Part shown: piece after piece, positions 6,504-13,321 of the stretch | Layout: each line of letters begins with the position of its first letter | Numbering within the stretch: the first letter of the stretch is position 1 | Assembly (NCBI GenBank): GCA_945787435.1 | Contig: CALZHX010000232.1 | Span: 1-13,321 of the forward strand | DNA length: 13,321 nucleotides | DNA from: an uncultured Woeseiaceae bacterium | Lineage (GTDB): Bacteria > Pseudomonadota > Gammaproteobacteria > Steroidobacterales > Woeseiaceae | Reading direction: 5' to 3' | Notes under the pieces: generated by a model | Databases searched by the model: none | Seen by the model: only the letters and a program-made list of their open reading frames with translations | Told to the model about the DNA's origin: nothing | Program-made: the position numbers and the translations under genes

Positions 6504-8603
6504 TTACCACATCTCGCGCATTCGCGACGCGACGTCGAGCCGCTTGTCGGATTGCACCTGTTGCCGCGGCGCATCAGCTTCACCCCGGCCGTGGAACCCG
6601 CGGTCCATAGTCTCAAGCAACGCATCGGTCAGGAATCGGCTGCGAGCCCCGTAGACATGCTTATCGCCATCGCGGCGTTGCTGCGTAACGTGATACTTGA
6701 GCGGTGCGACCAGGGAAAGCGATTGTTTGGCCCGAGTCATGGCGACGTACAACAGGCGACGTTCTTCTTCGATCATCGCCGGCTTGCCCGTCGCGAATTC
6801 TGACGGGAAATTGCCGTCGGACACGTTGAGCACAAACACCGCCTCCCACTCTTGTCCCTTCGCGGAGTGTACGGTGGATAACACAAGATAATCTTCATCG
6901 AGCAGCGGGTCGCCGGCGAGGTCACCCGCAGCGCTGGGTGGGTCCAGCGTCAGCTCGGTCAGAAAGCGTTCCCGTGTCGGGTACCGTCCTGATATTTGTT
7001 CGAGTTGTTCGAGGTCCGCTTCGCGCGTATCCAGGCCATCGTACAGTCGTTCGAGATGGGGCTGGTACCAGCGGCGCACTGCCGCTATTTGTGCCTGCCA
7101 GCCAGAGTCATCGGCCTCAGCGCCAGACAGATTCTTCATCAACTCGCAGAATCCCGGCCAGTCTCCTGCGGCAGCGGCCGGCGGCCGGAATCCGGAGAGT
7201 GCCGGAAACAGGAAGTCACCCGCCTCAAGTTGCTCGTAACAGCGTGCGGCATTCGACGGTCCCATACCGGGCAATAATTTCAATATCCGAAACGCGGCAA
7301 CCTGGTTGCGAGGATTCTCTGCCCACTTGAGCACTGACAGCATGTCCTTTACGTGCGCCGCCTCGAGAAACTTGAGCCCTCCGTATTTGACGTAGGGAAT
7401 ATTCCGCCGCACCAGTTCGAGCTCAAGTCGATCGCTGTGGTGTGCGCCGCGGAACAATACTGCCTGGTCCATGAGTTGCATGCCCGTCTCGCGGTTGCTG
7501 AGTATCGCTTCGACAACGTATTCGGTTTCGGCATCACTGTCTTCGACAGTTACGTAGCTCGGTTTTGTTCCCGTCTTGTCGTTGGCATACAGGTTCTTTC
7601 GGTACTGGCGCTCGCTTTGCGCGATTAGACAGTTTGCTACGTTCAGGATTTCTTGTGTGGAGCGGTAATTCTGATCGAGAGACACTGTTTCTGCAGTTGG
7701 CATGAACTGGTCCGGAAAGCCGAGAATATTCTCGATATCCGCCGCACGAAACGAGTAGATCGATTGCGCGTCATCTCCAACCACTGTGACGCCCTGACCT
7801 TCCGGTTTCAGCGCACGCAGGATCTCTGCCTGCACAATATTCGTGTCCTGGTATTCGTCGACGAGCACATGATCGAACCATGCTCCGATATGCCCGGCAA
7901 ACTCCTCATCAGCAACCAGGTGGTACCAGTAGAGCAGCAGATCGTCGTAGTCGAGCACCTGACAATGCTGCTTGCGCGCGACATAGTGCCTGAACAATTC
8001 CCGCAGCTCGGCTTCCCAATCGGCACACCACGGGTAAGACTCATCCAAAACGTCGGCGAGCGATTTGCGCGTATTGACGCAACGCGAGTAGATAGCGAGA
8101 CAGGTGTCCTTTTTCGGAAAGCGCCGCGACTTTTTCGTTAACGCCAGCTCATGCCTCGTTACGTCGATGACATCTGCCGCATCGCTTCGATCCAGGACCG
8201 AGAAGCCCGGGTCGAGACCGAGATTCGCGGCGAATCGTCGTAGCAGTCGATTGGCGACCGAATGAAATGTGCCGGACCAGGGCAAAATACCGGCCGGTAT
8301 CGCATTTGCGCTCCTGCCGGCCAGCGCCTGGCGCACGATGGCATCGACCCGTCGCGTCATTTCCTGCGCAGCCCGCCGTGTAAACGTCAGCAGCAATATG
8401 CGCTCGGGGCTTACGCCTTCGACAATCAGGTGAGCCACGCGGTGTGCCAGCGTCATTGTCTTGCCCGTGCCGGCACCGGCGATGACGAGCAGCGGCCCGG
8501 ATCGGAACGGCTCGTTCGGTGCCTTGCTGCCGTATTCGGCAGCCTGGCGCTGGGCTGGATTGAGCAACGCCAGGTAATCCTCAATACGCTCGGCCGCCTG
8601 CAC
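6504..8603 (-). CDS. UvrD/Rep/PcrA-family ATP-dependent DNA helicase (superfamily 1A, 3'-5')
   Basis: The 699-residue protein carries the SF1A helicase motifs in order: Q-motif region LNPAQRQAA (14-22), Walker A IAGAGTGKT (41-49), Ia LLTFTRRAAQEM (71-82), II LVDEYQDTN (247-255), III VVGDDAQSIYSFR (274-286), IV LDQNYRST (309-316), V VLSTVHSAKGQEWE (574-587) and VI EEERRLLYVAMTRAK (612-626). Such enzymes unwind DNA in nucleotide-excision and mismatch repair, or clear stalled forks. The protein ends about 70 residues after motif VI with a basic, glutamine-rich tail, and I see no Tudor-like C-terminal domain as in UvrD/PcrA. It may therefore be a UvrD-like paralogue rather than the housekeeping UvrD, so no symbol is given. 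The GTG start at 8603 is supported by GGGAGAG (8615-8609) 5 bases upstream. A LexA box sits 22 bases upstream, predicting DNA-damage induction. The 3' end faces ilvA across 48 bases with no convincing terminator. Confidence 0.94.
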   Translation of the reverse strand: MQAAERIEDYLALLNPAQRQAAEYGSKAPNEPFRSGPLLVIAGAGTGKTMTLAHRVAHLIVEGVSPERILLLTFTRRAAQEMTRRVDAIVRQALAGRSANAIPAGILPWSGTFHSVANRLLRRFAANLGLDPGFSVLDRSDAADVIDVTRHELALTKKSRRFPKKDTCLAIYSRCVNTRKSLADVLDESYPWCADWEAELRELFRHYVARKQHCQVLDYDDLLLYWYHLVADEEFAGHIGAWFDHVLVDEYQDTNIVQAEILRALKPEGQGVTVVGDDAQSIYSFRAADIENILGFPDQFMPTAETVSLDQNYRSTQEILNVANCLIAQSERQYRKNLYANDKTGTKPSYVTVEDSDAETEYVVEAILSNRETGMQLMDQAVLFRGAHHSDRLELELVRRNIPYVKYGGLKFLEAAHVKDMLSVLKWAENPRNQVAAFRILKLLPGMGPSNAARCYEQLEAGDFLFPALSGFRPPAAAAGDWPGFCELMKNLSGAEADDSGWQAQIAAVRRWYQPHLERLYDGLDTREADLEQLEQISGRYPTRERFLTELTLDPPSAAGDLAGDPLLDEDYLVLSTVHSAKGQEWEAVFVLNVSDGNFPSEFATGKPAMIEEERRLLYVAMTRAKQSLSLVAPLKYHVTQQRRDGDKHVYGARSRFLTDALLETMDRGFHGRGEADAPRQQVQSDKRLDVASRMREMW

Positions 8604-8608
8604 CCCGT

Positions 8609-8615
8609 CTCTCCC
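8609..8615 (-). promoter_or_regulatory. ribosome-binding site that fixes the helicase GTG start
   Basis: Minus-strand GGGAGAG precedes GTG 8603 with a 5-base spacer (7 from its GGAG core). It is one of the two clear Shine-Dalgarno sequences in the window and supports the non-ATG start. Confidence 0.6.
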
Positions 8616-8625
8616 GTAGAAAAGT

Positions 8626-8641
8626 CTGTATTTTTATACAG
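8626..8641 (-). promoter_or_regulatory. LexA (SOS) box upstream of the helicase gene
   Basis: CTGTATAAAAATACAG on the minus strand fits the gammaproteobacterial LexA consensus CTG-N10-CAG, with an AT-rich core and TA before the first CTG (TACTG, as in the E. coli consensus). It overlaps the predicted -10 region and ends 22 bases before the helicase GTG, the expected position for a repressor that blocks RNA polymerase. E. coli uvrD is a known SOS gene, which fits. LexA itself is outside the window. Confidence 0.8.
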
Positions 8642-8659
8642 TACTGGATGAATTTACAA
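8631..8659 (-). promoter_or_regulatory. candidate promoter for the helicase gene, overlapping the LexA box
   Basis: Minus-strand TTGTAA (8659-8654, four of six) can serve as -35. The -10 is either TATAAA (8638-8633, 15-base spacer, five of six) or TAAAAA (8636-8631, 17-base spacer, four of six). Both -10 choices lie inside the LexA box. The promoter fits in the 58-base gap after the hydrolase stop, so the helicase need not depend on hydrolase transcription. Confidence 0.45.
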
Positions 8660-8661
8660 GT

Positions 8662-9534
8662 TCAGGTGGTTGGTTTTAAGAGAAATTCTTCTATTAGCCG
8701 CGCCAGAATGGCCGGCTGTTCGAAGTGCAGCATGTGCCCGGAGTCGTCGATCCACTCGGTGCGGCGCCGCGGAAACGGCAGGTTTTCAGGTGACGCGAAG
8801 TCACTGTCGCGCCCTGCCACGAGCAGCACATCGGCCGTCACCTCGCGCCAGCAAGCCTCGACTTCAGCGAGCCGGTACAGGACGGGGTTTGGCAATTTAT
8901 GCGCGGGGTGAACTCGCAGCCGCACCGCACCATCACCGACGTCTTCAGCCCATTGCCTTGCCACAAACTCTGCTTGTGGCCGGCTCATGTGCGGATTCCT
9001 GCGCCGGATCACCCCGGCCAACGTCGAGTAATTGTCGCGCACTGTGGATTCGGGCAGCTGGCGGCCGCGCTCCACCCACTCCCGGTAGCGGCGCGGCGCG
9101 TCCAATGCTGCGCTGTCAGGCAAACCGAACCCCTCAAGATTGACCAGGGCGGCCACACGCTCCGGAAATGTCCCGGCGTAAAGTCCCGCAATGTTGCCAC
9201 CCATGCTGTGGCCAACGAGGCGCACCGGGCTATGCGAACTGTAGTGGCTCAGCAGGTGATCAAGATCCGCCAGGTAGTCCGGAAACCAAAAAGCCTCCGT
9301 ATCAGGCTGCGTGCGGCCAAAACCCCGCCAGTCAGGCGCGACCACCAGCCAGTCATGCCGAAGCTCGTCAACAACGAACTGGAACGTCGCTCCAGCATCG
9401 GCAAATCCGTGCAGAAAGACGAGCAAAGGCGCATTTTTGTCGCCCCACTCTGTCACGGCGTAGTCGACGCCGCGAACTTCGATTCTCGCCATACGCGGCG
9501 CTTCTTTCGGTTCGTAAATCGGCTCTTTGGACAT
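8662..9534 (-). CDS. alpha/beta-hydrolase fold protein
   Basis: The 290-residue protein has the alpha/beta-hydrolase signature: oxyanion-hole HGFADAG (42-48), nucleophile elbow GHSMGG with Ser110, an acid in AGRDSD (Asp243 or Asp245) and His267 in DDSGHMLHFEQP, near the C-terminus as expected. The fold covers esterases, lipases, epoxide hydrolases and haloalkane dehalogenases. WRGFGRT (69-75) after the third strand is common in the epoxide-hydrolase/esterase branch. The substrate cannot be told from sequence. There is no signal peptide or membrane segment, so it is probably cytoplasmic. Starts are uncertain: GTG 9561, ATG 9534 or ATG 9492 (MARIEVRG). None has a strong ribosome-binding site. 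9534 is preferred as the longest ATG form; 9492 would still keep the whole fold. It lies upstream of the helicase on the same strand but is separated from it by the SOS promoter. Confidence 0.85.
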   Translation of the reverse strand: MSKEPIYEPKEAPRMARIEVRGVDYAVTEWGDKNAPLLVFLHGFADAGATFQFVVDELRHDWLVVAPDWRGFGRTQPDTEAFWFPDYLADLDHLLSHYSSHSPVRLVGHSMGGNIAGLYAGTFPERVAALVNLEGFGLPDSAALDAPRRYREWVERGRQLPESTVRDNYSTLAGVIRRRNPHMSRPQAEFVARQWAEDVGDGAVRLRVHPAHKLPNPVLYRLAEVEACWREVTADVLLVAGRDSDFASPENLPFPRRRTEWIDDSGHMLHFEQPAILARLIEEFLLKPTT

Positions 9535-9574
9535 GGGAATGCATGATGCCCTATTCCGCACGCCGTGTAGTCTG

Positions 9575-9580
9575 TATAAA
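9575..9580 (+). promoter_or_regulatory. candidate -10 box for the SLC13-type transporter (leaderless transcript?)
   Basis: TATAAA matches TATAAT at five of six positions and ends 7 bases before ATG 9588, so +1 would fall on or next to the start codon. There is no good -35 hexamer and no Shine-Dalgarno between it and the ATG. The spacing is identical to that seen at pyrC on the other strand. Confidence 0.3.
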
Positions 9581-9587
9581 TGCGCTC

Positions 9588-11948
9588 ATGACTCTCGACA
9601 TTGCCATTGTCCTGATCATCCTCGGCATTTCGCTGATCCTCTTTATCAGCGAAGTTATTCGCATGGATCTCGTCGCGCTGCTTGTTCTCGGCGCGCTCGC
9701 GCTTACGGGACTGGTCACTTCCGAGCAGGCCTTCGACGGCTTCTCGAACGGTGCCGTAATCACGGTCTGGGCAATGTTCATTCTGAGCGAAGGCCTGTCG
9801 CGCACCGGGATCGCGGACATCATCGGCCGGCAGGTCATGAAACTGGGTGGGCGGCGCGAGTTCTCGATGATCCTGGTCATTATGGTCACCGGTGCCGTGT
9901 TGTCGGCCTTCATGAACAACATCGGCGTCGCCGCTCTCATGCTCCCGGTCGTCGTCGACGTCGCGCGTCGCACCCGCATTCCCGCGTCGCGCCTGCTGAT
10001 GCCTCTCGCATACTCAACTCTGCTTGGCGGCTTGATGACTTTGATCGGCACACCACCCAACCTGCTGATCAGTGCCTCGCTGACACGTTTCGGTTTCGAG
10101 CCTTTCAAGTTGTTTGACTTCACGCCGATTGGCGGTGCGGTCATGGCCATCGGAGTGATATTCGTTGCTTTCTTCGGCCGCTTCCTGCTCCCCAAGAAAG
10201 TCGCAGAACACGGCAAGCATGTCAGTCAACGCAGCCTGCGCGCGCAATACAAGTTACACGAGCGCACCTTTATGATGCGCGTGCCGACAAACTCTATCCT
10301 GGTCGGAAAAACTCTCGCTGAGAGCCGCATCGGCACGTCGACCGGGCTGATTATTCTCGCGCTGGTGAGACAGGGCCGCAGCGAACCATTGCCGAGCCGG
10401 CAAACCATCCTTCGCGGTGGTGATGGCATCCTGGTGCAGGGACGCGTGGACCAGTTCCGCGAATTGCGACGTTGGAGCGACCTCGTCATCGAGCGCGAGG
10501 CGCCGGTCCTGAAATCCATGGTTGCCGCAAAAATTGCCTATGCGGAAGTTACCATTTCGGATACATCGCCACTGGTGTCGGAACTCGTGCGTCATGCCGG
10601 GTTTCGCTCGCGATTCGATGTTGCTGTTATTGGTTTGCGGCGGCGCAACCAGTACCGCCTTACGAACCTCGCATATGTGCCGCTACGTAAGGGCGAGCGC
10701 GTTCTCGTGCAAGGCGAAATCGACGCGGTTTCACAGCTCGAGAAATTTTCCGACTTCACTGATGTGCAGATCCTCACGGACGAACACCTCGACGAGCAAT
10801 ACCGTACCGATGAGCGCATGTTCGTCGTCCGCCTCCCGAAAGAAAGCGATCTCGGCGGCGCGTCGCTGAAGAAGAGCCGGCTGGCCGACGTCTTCGATTT
10901 TCGCGTGGTGGCGATTTTTCGCGACAGTGCTTTGACCGTAATGCCACGCGGAGACGAAATTCTTGCTGGCGGCGACTTGCTATTGATTGAGGGGCAACCT
11001 GGGGACCTTGATGTACTGCGAGGTTTGCAGGAGTTCGAAATCGAAACCTCGGTCCCGGCCAACCTGGGAGCTTTTGAGTCGGAGCGCCTGACCCTGATGG
11101 ACGCGACACTCGATCCTCGTAGCACACTCGCCGGGCTCACCGTTGGAGAGCTCAACTTCCGTGAGCGCTACGGTATCGAACTCGCCGGAATCTGGCGCGA
11201 GGGCGAGATGGTCGGCACAGATATCGCCGACGAGCGACTACAAATTGGTGACGCATTACTGCTGCTCGGTCCGCGTGAGCGCTTGCAACTGCTGTCGACG
11301 GACTCTGACTTTCTTATTCTGACACCGCTTGGGCAGAAGCCGCCGGACACGCGCCGAGCGCCATTGGCCGCGTTTATCATGCTCGCGGTCGTCGTGTCCG
11401 TCATGATGGGTAAGGCGCCAATTTCTGTCGCAGCGGTCGTCGGCGGCAGCATCATGGTGCTCACGGGCTGCCTCAATATGGAACAGGCGTATCGGGCGAT
11501 CGACTGGCGAGCGATTTTCCTGATCGCCGGCATGTTGCCGCTGGGAACGGCGATGGCTGAATCCGGAGCAGCTACTTTTCTCGCGGGCCAGGTTATGACG
11601 CTACTTGGTGACGCGGGCCCGTGGCCCGTAATCATGGGCCTGTATGTCTTGACGGCCATGGCGACGATGATCATCCCGACAGCCGCACTTGTCGTCCTGA
11701 TGGCGCCGATCGTGCTATCGGCAATGGGCGATATGGGCCTGCGGCCCGAAACCGCAATGATGGCAGTCGCGATGGCGGCGTCAGCGAGTTTCACCAGCCC
11801 TATTTCTCACCCCGCAAACATCCTTGTTATGGGTCCAGGCGGTTACCGCTTCATCGACTATCTCAAGGTCGGTGTTCCGTTGACTATCGTTGTGTTTATT
11901 GCGGTCATGGTCCTGCTGCCCATTTTGTGGCCGTTACAAGCAATGTAA
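9588..11948 (+). CDS. SLC13-family (DASS-like) membrane permease with four RCK_C/TrkA-C-like domains
   Basis: The 786-residue inner-membrane protein has two membrane halves flanking a large soluble insert. Half one (1-200) has hydrophobic segments near 3-20, 26-44, 53-68, 93-125, 140-163 and 180-200, with FMNNIGVAALMLP (108-120) and GTPPNLL (154-160) typical of SLC13/ArsB-type carriers. Half two (590-780) has segments near 592-606, 611-627, 641-656, 679-711, 722-736 and 762-781, with TSPISHPANILVMGPG (736-751) as the matching hairpin. The insert (about 225-575) holds four RCK_C-like repeats, each beginning with a beta strand and ending in a G-D/E-x-(h)4 pattern: GDGILVQG (278-285), GERVLVQG (369-376), GDLLLIEG (462-469) and GDALLLLG (554-561). 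Family members carry sulfate, dicarboxylates, phosphate or similar anions; RCK_C domains usually sense small ligands. The substrate is unknown. ATG 9588 is chosen because the frame upstream (from 9168) is non-hydrophobic and overlaps the divergent hydrolase. The flavoprotein gene follows 14 bases downstream. Confidence 0.87.
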   Translation: MTLDIAIVLIILGISLILFISEVIRMDLVALLVLGALALTGLVTSEQAFDGFSNGAVITVWAMFILSEGLSRTGIADIIGRQVMKLGGRREFSMILVIMVTGAVLSAFMNNIGVAALMLPVVVDVARRTRIPASRLLMPLAYSTLLGGLMTLIGTPPNLLISASLTRFGFEPFKLFDFTPIGGAVMAIGVIFVAFFGRFLLPKKVAEHGKHVSQRSLRAQYKLHERTFMMRVPTNSILVGKTLAESRIGTSTGLIILALVRQGRSEPLPSRQTILRGGDGILVQGRVDQFRELRRWSDLVIEREAPVLKSMVAAKIAYAEVTISDTSPLVSELVRHAGFRSRFDVAVIGLRRRNQYRLTNLAYVPLRKGERVLVQGEIDAVSQLEKFSDFTDVQILTDEHLDEQYRTDERMFVVRLPKESDLGGASLKKSRLADVFDFRVVAIFRDSALTVMPRGDEILAGGDLLLIEGQPGDLDVLRGLQEFEIETSVPANLGAFESERLTLMDATLDPRSTLAGLTVGELNFRERYGIELAGIWREGEMVGTDIADERLQIGDALLLLGPRERLQLLSTDSDFLILTPLGQKPPDTRRAPLAAFIMLAVVVSVMMGKAPISVAAVVGGSIMVLTGCLNMEQAYRAIDWRAIFLIAGMLPLGTAMAESGAATFLAGQVMTLLGDAGPWPVIMGLYVLTAMATMIIPTAALVVLMAPIVLSAMGDMGLRPETAMMAVAMAASASFTSPISHPANILVMGPGGYRFIDYLKVGVPLTIVVFIAVMVLLPILWPLQAM

Positions 11949-11953
11949 GGAAG
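11947..11953 (+). promoter_or_regulatory. ribosome-binding site for the flavoprotein gene, overlapping the transporter stop codon
   Basis: AAGGAAG overlaps the last two bases of the transporter's TAA and lies 9 bases before ATG 11963. It fixes this start within an open frame that extends back to 11621, and it suggests translation in one message with the transporter. Confidence 0.6.
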
Positions 11954-11962
11954 CAACGGGAC

Positions 11963-13177
11963 ATGGCGGAAACAATCGTAATTGCGGGCGCCGGACACGG
12001 TGCCGGTCAAGTTGTCGCGACACTCAAACAAAAGAAATTTGCGGGCAGGATCATCCTGATAGGTGACGAGGCACAACTTCCCTACCAACGACCGCCACTG
12101 TCGAAGAAATTCCTGTCCGGTGACCTTGATGCCGAACGCCTGCATTTCAAGCCAGCATCGTTTTACGACGACTCGAAGATCGATGTGCACCTCAACACGA
12201 GAATTGAACACATCGATCGTGCGGGCAAAAAGATCATCACCAGCGACGGCGCCGAATTTGCCTATGACAAGCTCGTTCTCGCCCTTGGATCGCGAGTGCG
12301 CAAGATCGAGGTACCGGGACATGACCTGCCCGGCGTTCACTACCTGCGCAGCATTTCCGATGTCGAGGCGATCCGCAGCAAAATGTCGGGCAACAAGAGA
12401 GTTGTCATCGTCGGTGCAGGCTACATCGGGCTCGAGGTGGCGGCCGTCTGTCGCATGCAGGGTCTGGATGTTACGGTCATTGAAATGGCTGACCGCGTAT
12501 TGAGCCGCGTCGTCTCACCCAATGTCTCCGACTACTACCAACTCGAGCATGCGAAACACGGCGTGAAGCTCATGCTGTCGACAGGCCTCGCGGCGTTCGA
12601 GGGAAAACGACGCGTCAAACGCGCCATAACCGACGACGGACAGGAAATCGCAGCCGACTTTGCCGTCGTCGGCATCGGCATTCTGCCAAATTCAGAGATC
12701 GCCGCAGCGGCTGGCCTCGACGTAATCAACGGCATCGTCGTCGATGACACATGCCGCACGACCGACCCCGATGTTTACGCAATCGGTGACTGCACATTCC
12801 ATCCCAATACTATTTACGGACGGCTGTTACGGCTCGAGTCGGTTCACAATGCGCTCGAACAGGCCAAAACGGCCGCCAGCAATATTTGCGGCGTCGAATC
12901 ACACTACTCCGAGGTGCCCTGGTTCTGGTCAGACCAGTATGAACTCAAGCTGCAGATCGCAGGTTTGTCAGAGGGTTATGATGACGTTGTATTGCGCGGC
13001 GACGCATCGAGCGGCAGTTTCGCGTGCTGTTATCTCAAAGACGGCGTACTTATCGCAGTCGATGCAATTAACTCGCCACGAGAGTTCATGCAGTCGAAAG
13101 CGCTGATCGCAGAGCGCGCGAAAATCGATCGAGACAAACTTGTCGACGCCGAAATAGCGCTCAAGGATTTAGCGTAG
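11963..13177 (+). CDS. FAD-dependent ferredoxin/rubredoxin reductase-type oxidoreductase
   Basis: The 404-residue protein matches the putidaredoxin/rubredoxin reductase group in length and layout. These flavoproteins pass electrons from NAD(P)H to a small ferredoxin or rubredoxin that usually feeds an oxygenase. The FAD motif is AGAGHGAG (8-15), followed by the family-typical YQRPPLSKKFL (41-51). The NAD(P) motif is VIVGAGYIGLEVA (148-160); Glu174 ending the next strand (VTVIE) suggests NADH over NADPH. The second FAD motif is DVYAIGDC (270-277). A reductase C-terminal domain fills about 318-402 (PWFWSDQY, 319-326). ATG 11963 follows a good AAGGAAG site, whereas the upstream extension to 11621 lies within transporter coding sequence. 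It probably shares a transcript with the transporter. No ferredoxin, rubredoxin, Rieske protein, P450 or hydroxylase is in the window, so the electron acceptor is unknown. Confidence 0.9.
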   Translation: MAETIVIAGAGHGAGQVVATLKQKKFAGRIILIGDEAQLPYQRPPLSKKFLSGDLDAERLHFKPASFYDDSKIDVHLNTRIEHIDRAGKKIITSDGAEFAYDKLVLALGSRVRKIEVPGHDLPGVHYLRSISDVEAIRSKMSGNKRVVIVGAGYIGLEVAAVCRMQGLDVTVIEMADRVLSRVVSPNVSDYYQLEHAKHGVKLMLSTGLAAFEGKRRVKRAITDDGQEIAADFAVVGIGILPNSEIAAAAGLDVINGIVVDDTCRTTDPDVYAIGDCTFHPNTIYGRLLRLESVHNALEQAKTAASNICGVESHYSEVPWFWSDQYELKLQIAGLSEGYDDVVLRGDASSGSFACCYLKDGVLIAVDAINSPREFMQSKALIAERAKIDRDKLVDAEIALKDLA

Positions 13178-13321
13178 CGTCCGCAGCTGACGCTGGCAGT
13201 TCGACAGCCAACTTGCCGTCGACGGCAACCGGCCCGTGTTTCGCAGAATAGGCTTTTGCAGTTAGCGACTCGGCTCCAATAGTCTCGAGGTCTGCGAATT
13301 TTCCACTGCCACCGAACACTC
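13161..13321 (-). CDS. unidentified protein, C-terminal 52 residues only (continues past the right edge)
   Basis: On the minus strand one frame stays open from the right edge to TGA at 13161-13163, giving 52 complete codons with amino-acid composition and codon use like the neighbours. The other two minus frames are less protein-like: one has a stop and the other is rich in Arg, Cys and Trp. The visible part is Ala-rich and mildly acidic, begins VFGGSGKFADLETIG and ends ELPASAADATLNP. I do not recognise the family. Its last 17 bases overlap the 3' end of the convergent flavoprotein gene, so no terminator can sit between them. Confidence 0.5.
   Translation of the reverse strand, partial: VFGGSGKFADLETIGAESLTAKAYSAKHGPVAVDGKLAVELPASAADATLNP

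Noticed and set aside
9168..9587. In-frame upstream extension of the transporter gene
   Set aside because: The extension is Pro/Arg-rich and unlike a transporter N-terminus, and it lies over the divergent hydrolase gene. The hydrophobic protein begins naturally at ATG 9588.
11621..11962. In-frame upstream extension of the flavoprotein gene
   Set aside because: It overlaps the transporter's C-terminal coding sequence in another frame, and a good ribosome-binding site plus the FAD-binding start motif support ATG 11963.
1..13321. CRISPR arrays, insertion sequences, tRNA genes, integration sites
   Set aside because: Read for spaced direct repeats, transposase motifs, terminal inverted repeats and tRNA-like cloverleaf arms; none seen. 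Detection by eye is limited, but genes fill nearly all of the window.

Overview
The window looks like ordinary, tightly packed chromosome from a moderately GC-rich bacterium, most likely a gammaproteobacterium. Three things point that way: a CTG-N10-CAG LexA box of the gammaproteobacterial type, a long-form IlvA with two ACT-like regulatory domains, and a dihydroorotase of the 'DDQVHFREPG' type that I recall from Xanthomonadaceae-like gammaproteobacteria and from Bacteroidetes. I see no tRNA, rRNA, CRISPR array, transposase or phage gene. No stretch longer than about 110 bases lacks a gene.

Positions 1-4837 hold three minus-strand genes. In transcription order they are a dihydroorotase (pyrC); a FAD/NAD(P)H oxidoreductase with a GltD-like body and a fused C-terminal 2x[4Fe-4S] ferredoxin domain; and a gamma-alpha fused 2-oxoacid:ferredoxin oxidoreductase alpha subunit, which runs off the left edge. 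The last two are 12 bases apart and form a clear redox unit: a thiamine-dependent 2-oxoacid oxidoreductase with its own built-in electron-transfer partner. The beta subunit presumably lies just outside the window.

A 100-base divergent intergenic region separates pyrC from ilvA (biosynthetic threonine ammonia-lyase, plus strand, 4938-6455). ilvA converges with a UvrD/Rep-family DNA helicase gene on the minus strand (6504-8603). The helicase has a textbook LexA (SOS) box over its predicted promoter. Upstream of it on the same strand is an alpha/beta hydrolase (8662-9534).

The right third is a plus-strand pair. The first gene encodes an SLC13-type transporter with four RCK_C/TrkA-C-like domains between its two membrane halves. 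Fourteen bases downstream lies a ferredoxin/rubredoxin-reductase-type flavoprotein gene. A partial, unidentified minus-strand gene enters from the right edge, and its 3' end overlaps the flavoprotein gene by 17 bases.

The points most worth following up are the fused electron-transfer module beside the 2-oxoacid oxidoreductase, the SOS box on the helicase, an 8-bp inverted repeat bracketing a predicted -10 box, the four-RCK_C transporter, and two genes whose -10-like boxes sit exactly 7 bases before the ATG, which suggests leaderless mRNAs.
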